A stretch of 64,000 nt of DNA. Source: Branchiostoma floridae (lineage: Eukaryota > Chordata > Leptocardii > Amphioxiformes > Branchiostomatidae). The notes below the pieces were generated by a model that was not told the DNA's origin, did no database searches, and worked only from the letters and a program-made list of their open reading frames with translations. Shown piece after piece: positions 59,632-64,000 of this stretch. The DNA is taken from assembly GCF_000003815.2 (NCBI RefSeq), contig NC_049982.1:23101835-23165834 (forward strand), written 5' to 3'. How positions within the stretch are numbered: position 1 is the stretch's first letter; every line of letters starts with the position of its first letter. The translations under genes were made by a program, and so were the position numbers.

Positions 59632-60937
59632 TCAAAGTTGATTTAAAATTCTGCGCTTTTCCTTGTCGTGTAGCTCACGTGTAAATGGTATTTCTGATTT
59701 TGCCATGTTTACACAAGTCTTGTTCATCAGGGCATTTTCCTTCAACTGGAAGTGCTCCATATGAATGCCGGCTGGTTGGAACACGCCAAAGCGTTTGTCA
59801 TCCATAGTTGCGTTACTAACACTGTCAGACTGAAGACACTCGTTTTGTATTTGCAGATTTTTGGCTTTTAAAACTTCCACCTCTTTTCTCCAGTCGAAGG
59901 GGAGCTTGGAAAGCTTAGACCACAATGTTTTGTTGAAGTGATCAAACAACATGGCATCCGCCTTGTTCCATTGCCGGATTTTTTCCGCCATATCTGCCGT
60001 CATGCTACGTATGGATTCATTTTCTCGTGCGTTCATCTTGAAAAACGTGACGTCATTGATATCCCAGCAAAGCGTGTGTTTCAGCAAAACCAAGGACTCT
60101 TCGAAATAGTCTGCTATCATTACAACAGAAAAGATTTTCTCGATTCGATCAATGTCAAATTCTATGCTTTGTTCTGTGTCAGACTCTGTCCTGATATTCC
60201 CAAATTCAAACAACATGGGGTTACGGTATAGCGCTGCGGGTCTTTTTGTCCCGAACTTGACATAGTAAGAGGGCTGTTCCAGAAAGGTCTTTAGAGGCTC
60301 AGTAGTATTTTTTATCCGGAAATCTTTGTCGAATCGCATGTAACTGAAAATCGATTCAAACATGTAAACTGGGTTCCTAATGATGGTGATATATACAGTA
60401 TCGTCTGGCATAAGTTCTCGAACGTGCTCGTGATGAAACCGAATGTGGTGGCAGAGGATATTGTAGGTGGTGTTTTTCTTCGAAAGGTCCTTTTGGAGCA
60501 CAAATGACTTCTGAAATAATTTTGGCCAGCCCATTATGTGTCCATTTCTTGGTAGAACAAAGGTGAGGTTTCTAGTACTTCCGAACCGCATAATTATGTT
60601 TTGTACAGTAGAACTGGCCGTCTTGTGGGTCTTCAAGAAAACAAGGTTTGTTTTTTCGTTGCATGTGTTGGATGTATTACCAAATCCGGCACCTTGTTCT
60701 TGTTCTTTCATAGAGGTGATATCAGAAGCATCGTTTGGCCCTTTTCTGAAGCCTTTGTGTGTGCGAATTCTTCCTCCCGAAATGGTGTTGTTCTTGTGGT
60801 CGTTTGGCTCATCAGTTACGGCATTGTTGTCCGAAGCCTGTGTGTGTTTCTTGACTTGTTGGCTTGCTTCGTTGTTGTCTGAAGTCCGTGTCCTCGTGAT
60901 ATTGTTAGTAGTATAATAAGCCATCTCTGTCTTCAAC
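59632..60937 (-). CDS. Galactose-3-O-sulfotransferase (GAL3ST) catalytic exon, partial gene
   Basis: A 434-codon exon begins after the acceptor ATAAATGCAG at 60938 and ends with a stop at 59632. The frame enters with one base, so an upstream exon must supply the start; it was not found in the window. GAL3ST enzymes are Golgi type II proteins that move sulfate from PAPS to the 3-hydroxyl of galactose on glycolipids or glycoproteins. LVFLKTHKTASSTVQNIIMR is the 5'-phosphosulfate loop and TIIRNPVYMFESIFSYM the 3'-phosphate loop. Several N-x-S/T sites suit a lumenal domain. The first 90 residues are low-complexity stem (Asn/Thr-rich) and there is no membrane segment, which supports a missing 5' exon. 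The next ATG at 60924-60922 could start a soluble form, but I think this less likely. Confidence 0.85.
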
Positions 60938-60952
60938 CTGCATTTATAAGGT

Positions 60953-61001
60953 GTCAATCAATCAATCGATAGATCGATCAATCAATCAATCAATCAATCA
61001 A
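60953..61001. repeat. (ATCA)n microsatellite
   Basis: Tandem ATCA/ATCG units just upstream of the sulfotransferase acceptor. Confidence 0.9.
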
Positions 61002-61168
61002 TTCTATAGAATGAAAGAAAAAGACAGAAGTCAATAAAATTCTTTCTCATTTCATACAGTGTAGAAATACACGTTTGCGTACCCATCTTTCCTTGCAGCT
61101 CCTGTTTTATCCCTGGGCCCAAACGTTGTGGGTAGTGATGGACGGCCACTCTCACGAGTATGGCAAGT

Positions 61169-62045
61169 CTACAGGTTTACAGTTGCAGTTCTACTTTGAC
61201 GGGCCTTCCTCGCCTTTCTCTTCGCCTCGACGGCTGCTACCCTCTCGGTCTCGAAGGTTGTCACGGTGGTGTTGGTTAGCTGCCGCCAAGCATTGCGGTC
61301 AGAACATAGTTTCTCAAGGCTTGTTGGGTCAACATGTCCCTTCTTCAGGTAATGTTTCAAAGTGTCCTTATATCTCTTTCTCTGTCCACCCCTTGGGCGT
61401 GTCCCTTGATCCAGTTGGCCAAACAGAATCTGTTTGGGAAGACGGCTATCTGGCATTCGAACACAGTGCCCGGTCCATCGTAGTTGGCTACGCATAATAA
61501 GTGCCTCTATGCTACAGGAGTCAGCCTCAGCTAGCACACTAGTGTTAGTACGGTAGTCTGTCCAGGAAATGTTCAGAATACGTCGTAGTGAGCGCTGGTG
61601 AAACTGTTCAAGAGTCTTAATATGCCGTCGGTAAGTAACCCAAGACTCACACCCATAAAGTAGGGTTGGAAGCACTGTGGCTTTATACACTTGGAGCTTT
61701 GTTGCCGTCTTAAGGTTTTTGTTGTCAAAGACCCTCACCCTTAAATTTGCAAAGGCTGCACATGCGCTTCCTTGCCTATGTGAGATTTCATCATCAATGT
61801 TTCCTCTGTTATTAAGGGTACTGCCAAGATAAGGGAAATGTTTGACACACTCGAGACGCACTCCGTCCAGGTGAAAGCTGACTACTGGTGGTGGTTGACC
61901 AGGAGCTGGCTGGATCATGACCTTGGTCTTTGACTTATTTGTAGTCAGGCCAAGGAGTTTGTATGCTGAGTTGACCCATATGTGGGTAGTAGATGCTTGC
62001 GTGACAGTGTCATCAACAGGAGCAAAGCCGTCACGAGCGTCAACA
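61169..62045 (-). mobile_element. 3' half of a LINE with endonuclease-reverse transcriptase ORF
   Basis: A minus-strand frame ends at 61169 and is open to about 62045. It reads HFPYLGSTLNNRGNIDDEIS, VLPTLLYGCESWVTYRRH, LRWTGHCVRMPDSRLPKQ and GGQRKRYKDTLKHYLKKG, the thumb and C-terminal part of an RTE/Craig-type LINE protein. The catalytic palm is missing, so the copy is 5'-truncated. It lies upstream of the sulfotransferase exon, probably in that gene's intron. Confidence 0.85.
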
Positions 62046-62279
62046 CTATTATATCACGTCGACAAGGCATGCTGGTCTGAGCTCGCCACTCGGTCGGTAT
62101 GCTTTATTCCTGTAAGGGACATTTCATTCCGTTGTGAAGATTCATTGCAGGTGAAGCATAATTTACAAGGGCAATTTTTTAGAATCTTAACATATTTTTT
62201 TAGTCAAAAATAGCCAATTATCCAGAAATAACTCATTTGTTAAATAATTGATGCAAAACTGAAGGCATTTATCCAATGC

Positions 62280-62470
62280 AGCACTGTATCAAATTTTAGG
62301 TCATTAGGTTGTAATACTAGAGTACAGGGGCCAAAATATATATTTTGGTCCTAAAAATGACAACAAAATCTCAATAGAATCTTTTTTAAGTCCTCTATTA
62401 AAAGAGTGCAAAAGCAACATCTGGGGTAGTCTCTATCTCTGCCTCCAGGCCAAATTTTACCTATTTCTGC
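62280..62470 (+). repeat. Dispersed repeat with ATCAAATTTTAGGTCATTAG core
   Basis: Matches the family at 13070-13420 and 31440-32060 (TAGAGTACAGGGGCCAAAAT, TTTTGGTC). Confidence 0.6.
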
Positions 62471-64000
62471 TAATTTTCTTTTAAAATAAATATATACTTT
62501 ACTCAGACAGAATGTAGGCCAAGAGGAAATCTTTTTAGGATCTACAAGGTGTACCATGAAAATTGGTTGTCCTACCTGGACTCTCCAATGTCACACGGTG
62601 TTTGTGTAGTACAGTTGAATCATGCCTACCTGTACTTAGAAACCGGTTTGTTAACTTACTATGACCTTTGAACCACTGCAGTGTCACAGTGCACCAACTT
62701 TTGCATCTACACTAATTACCTCAATTAAATGTCATGGAGGTTATATTTACCTCCATGATATGTCATAGAGGTTATATTTTACCCAGCATTTGTTTGTCTG
62801 TGTACAAGATAACTAAAGAACGACTGGGTCAATTTGTTTCATGCTTGGTGTGTTGGTAGTGTGTGATGAAAGCTGGAAATGATTAGATTTTGGGCCCTTC
62901 TTTTGGTACTGCAGCGCAACTTCCGGTTTGCTATCTCATGTTCTGAACAAGCTATGGTCACGATTTTGGGGTGTTAGATAGCTCTTGTACTCAATATAAA
63001 TGACTAGGGCCCCCTAGTGACTAATTTCGGGATAGCAAGAACATTTTTGTCAAAAACTTGCAGTGTTATGACAAAGTGGGGGCAGGTTTCATCCCCCTAA
63101 CATTAAATTTTGGAACTGCAGGGGCGTTTTTGTCAAGACATTTCAAAGAAGATAACTTCAGAAAGGATTGACGGATTGGCATCATTTGAGGCATCATTTT
63201 AGGCATTTGGGTAAAGATGTTCATAATGATATGCATGTATGCAAATGAATGTCTTAATTTGCATAATCAACGAGGAAATTGTATAGTTCCATAACTGAAC
63301 TTCAATAAATGTAACACTTGTTAATTATCGAAATATAAGCAGATACCTAAGATGATAATGAGGAAGTTATTTGCATAATCTATGTAAAAATTTCAAACAG
63401 CTTTATGATCAATGATGGGAATTTTATCATTGTTACATGTGTACGTTAGTCAATGATGAACAACACCGTACCATGCATAAATCATGTTAATGTGTTAGTC
63501 AATTGCATGAAATTTAACGAACTCTAGTCTTCGCTATTTCTTTTGTGTACCTATTTAACATGTACCTATGTTTAGAGGTTGCAAATGAATTTTTTATTGA
63601 TGTAGTTATAAAAGTGAAACTAAAAATTTATTTAGATAGTTGTAAAAGTGGCCCAAATATGGAAGCCATGAGAGTTTTTGCCATGTTGGTAAGTGATACC
63701 TGTCTACCACTCTAGAGTCGCCTTTACTACACTAGTACACGTCTCGATCACAGAAATGAATGCCTCGTAGGCTGTGATACCATGTTTCGTCGCTTCAATT
63801 CTCTTTTACGTTTAACGTTAGTGCATATAACGTTATTTGGAAAATTTAGCCATCTTGTTTCTTTTTACCCATCATTGTTTTTTGGCGCCCAATCTCACTA
63901 TTTTTGCCGTCTGCAGTGGATGTCATCCATAATATTTACTTGCTGTGGCCTGAGGGTAACTTACTTGCTCATATTTTTGCGGGCATACCCCCACATTGTG
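62471..64000. other. Unassigned AT-rich sequence
   Basis: No gene seen. 62730-63130 resembles dispersed repeats of the TCATGGAGGT type (CTCCATGATATGTCATAGAGG, GGGCCCCCTAGTGACT); a similar GGGCCCCCTAG block is at 41891. Confidence 0.4.

Overview
This is a 64 kb piece of an animal nuclear genome, with three assembly gaps (N runs at 9314-9773, 24667-24766 and 51592-51691). Genes are split by GT-AG introns, several gene types are deuterostome-like, and introns and spacers are packed with short inverted-repeat elements, tRNA-derived SINEs and LINE fragments. I infer a cephalochordate (amphioxus, Branchiostoma-like); this rests on gene and repeat style, not on a database match. Coding sequences were assembled by hand from six-frame translations, splice sites and phase. 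Each multi-exon model listed as complete adds up to a whole number of codons.

Layout, left to right. 1-3.7 kb: a 5'-truncated non-LTR retrotransposon with a restriction-like endonuclease, two in-frame stops and a long target-site duplication. 4967-10361 (-): a six-exon type II membrane glycosyltransferase resembling alpha-fucosyltransferases (copy A). 13652-19080 (-): a seven-exon CYP2-like cytochrome P450. 21170-23120 (+): a two-exon PM20D1-like M20 peptidase. 25178-29421 (+): copy B of the glycosyltransferase, with the same six-exon structure. Copies A and B form an inverted gene duplication enclosing the P450/M20 divergent pair. 29.4-37 kb: repeats only (210-bp tandem repeat, mariner-like element, nested palindromic element).

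36985-42460 (+): RNASEH2A, eight exons, complete. 42876-51302 (-): tail-to-tail with it, an eight-exon secreted cystine-knot protein of the Trunk/PTTH/Noggin-like type. 51.3-55.6 kb: no gene seen, dinucleotide repeats. 55603-57896 (-): a three-exon gene for an 81-residue secreted peptide precursor with dibasic and Gly-Lys-Arg processing signals; I do not recognise its family. 59632-60937 (-): the large catalytic exon of a galactose-3-O-sulfotransferase. 61-64 kb: a LINE reverse-transcriptase fragment and repeats.

The genes do not form a pathway. Two of them (the glycosyltransferase pair and the sulfotransferase) are Golgi glycan modifiers, and two (the cystine-knot protein and the small peptide) are secreted signalling candidates. 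I found no defence system, CRISPR array or viral gene. The best candidates for something undescribed are the 81-aa peptide precursor, the cystine-knot ligand and the nested palindromic transposon at 36 kb.
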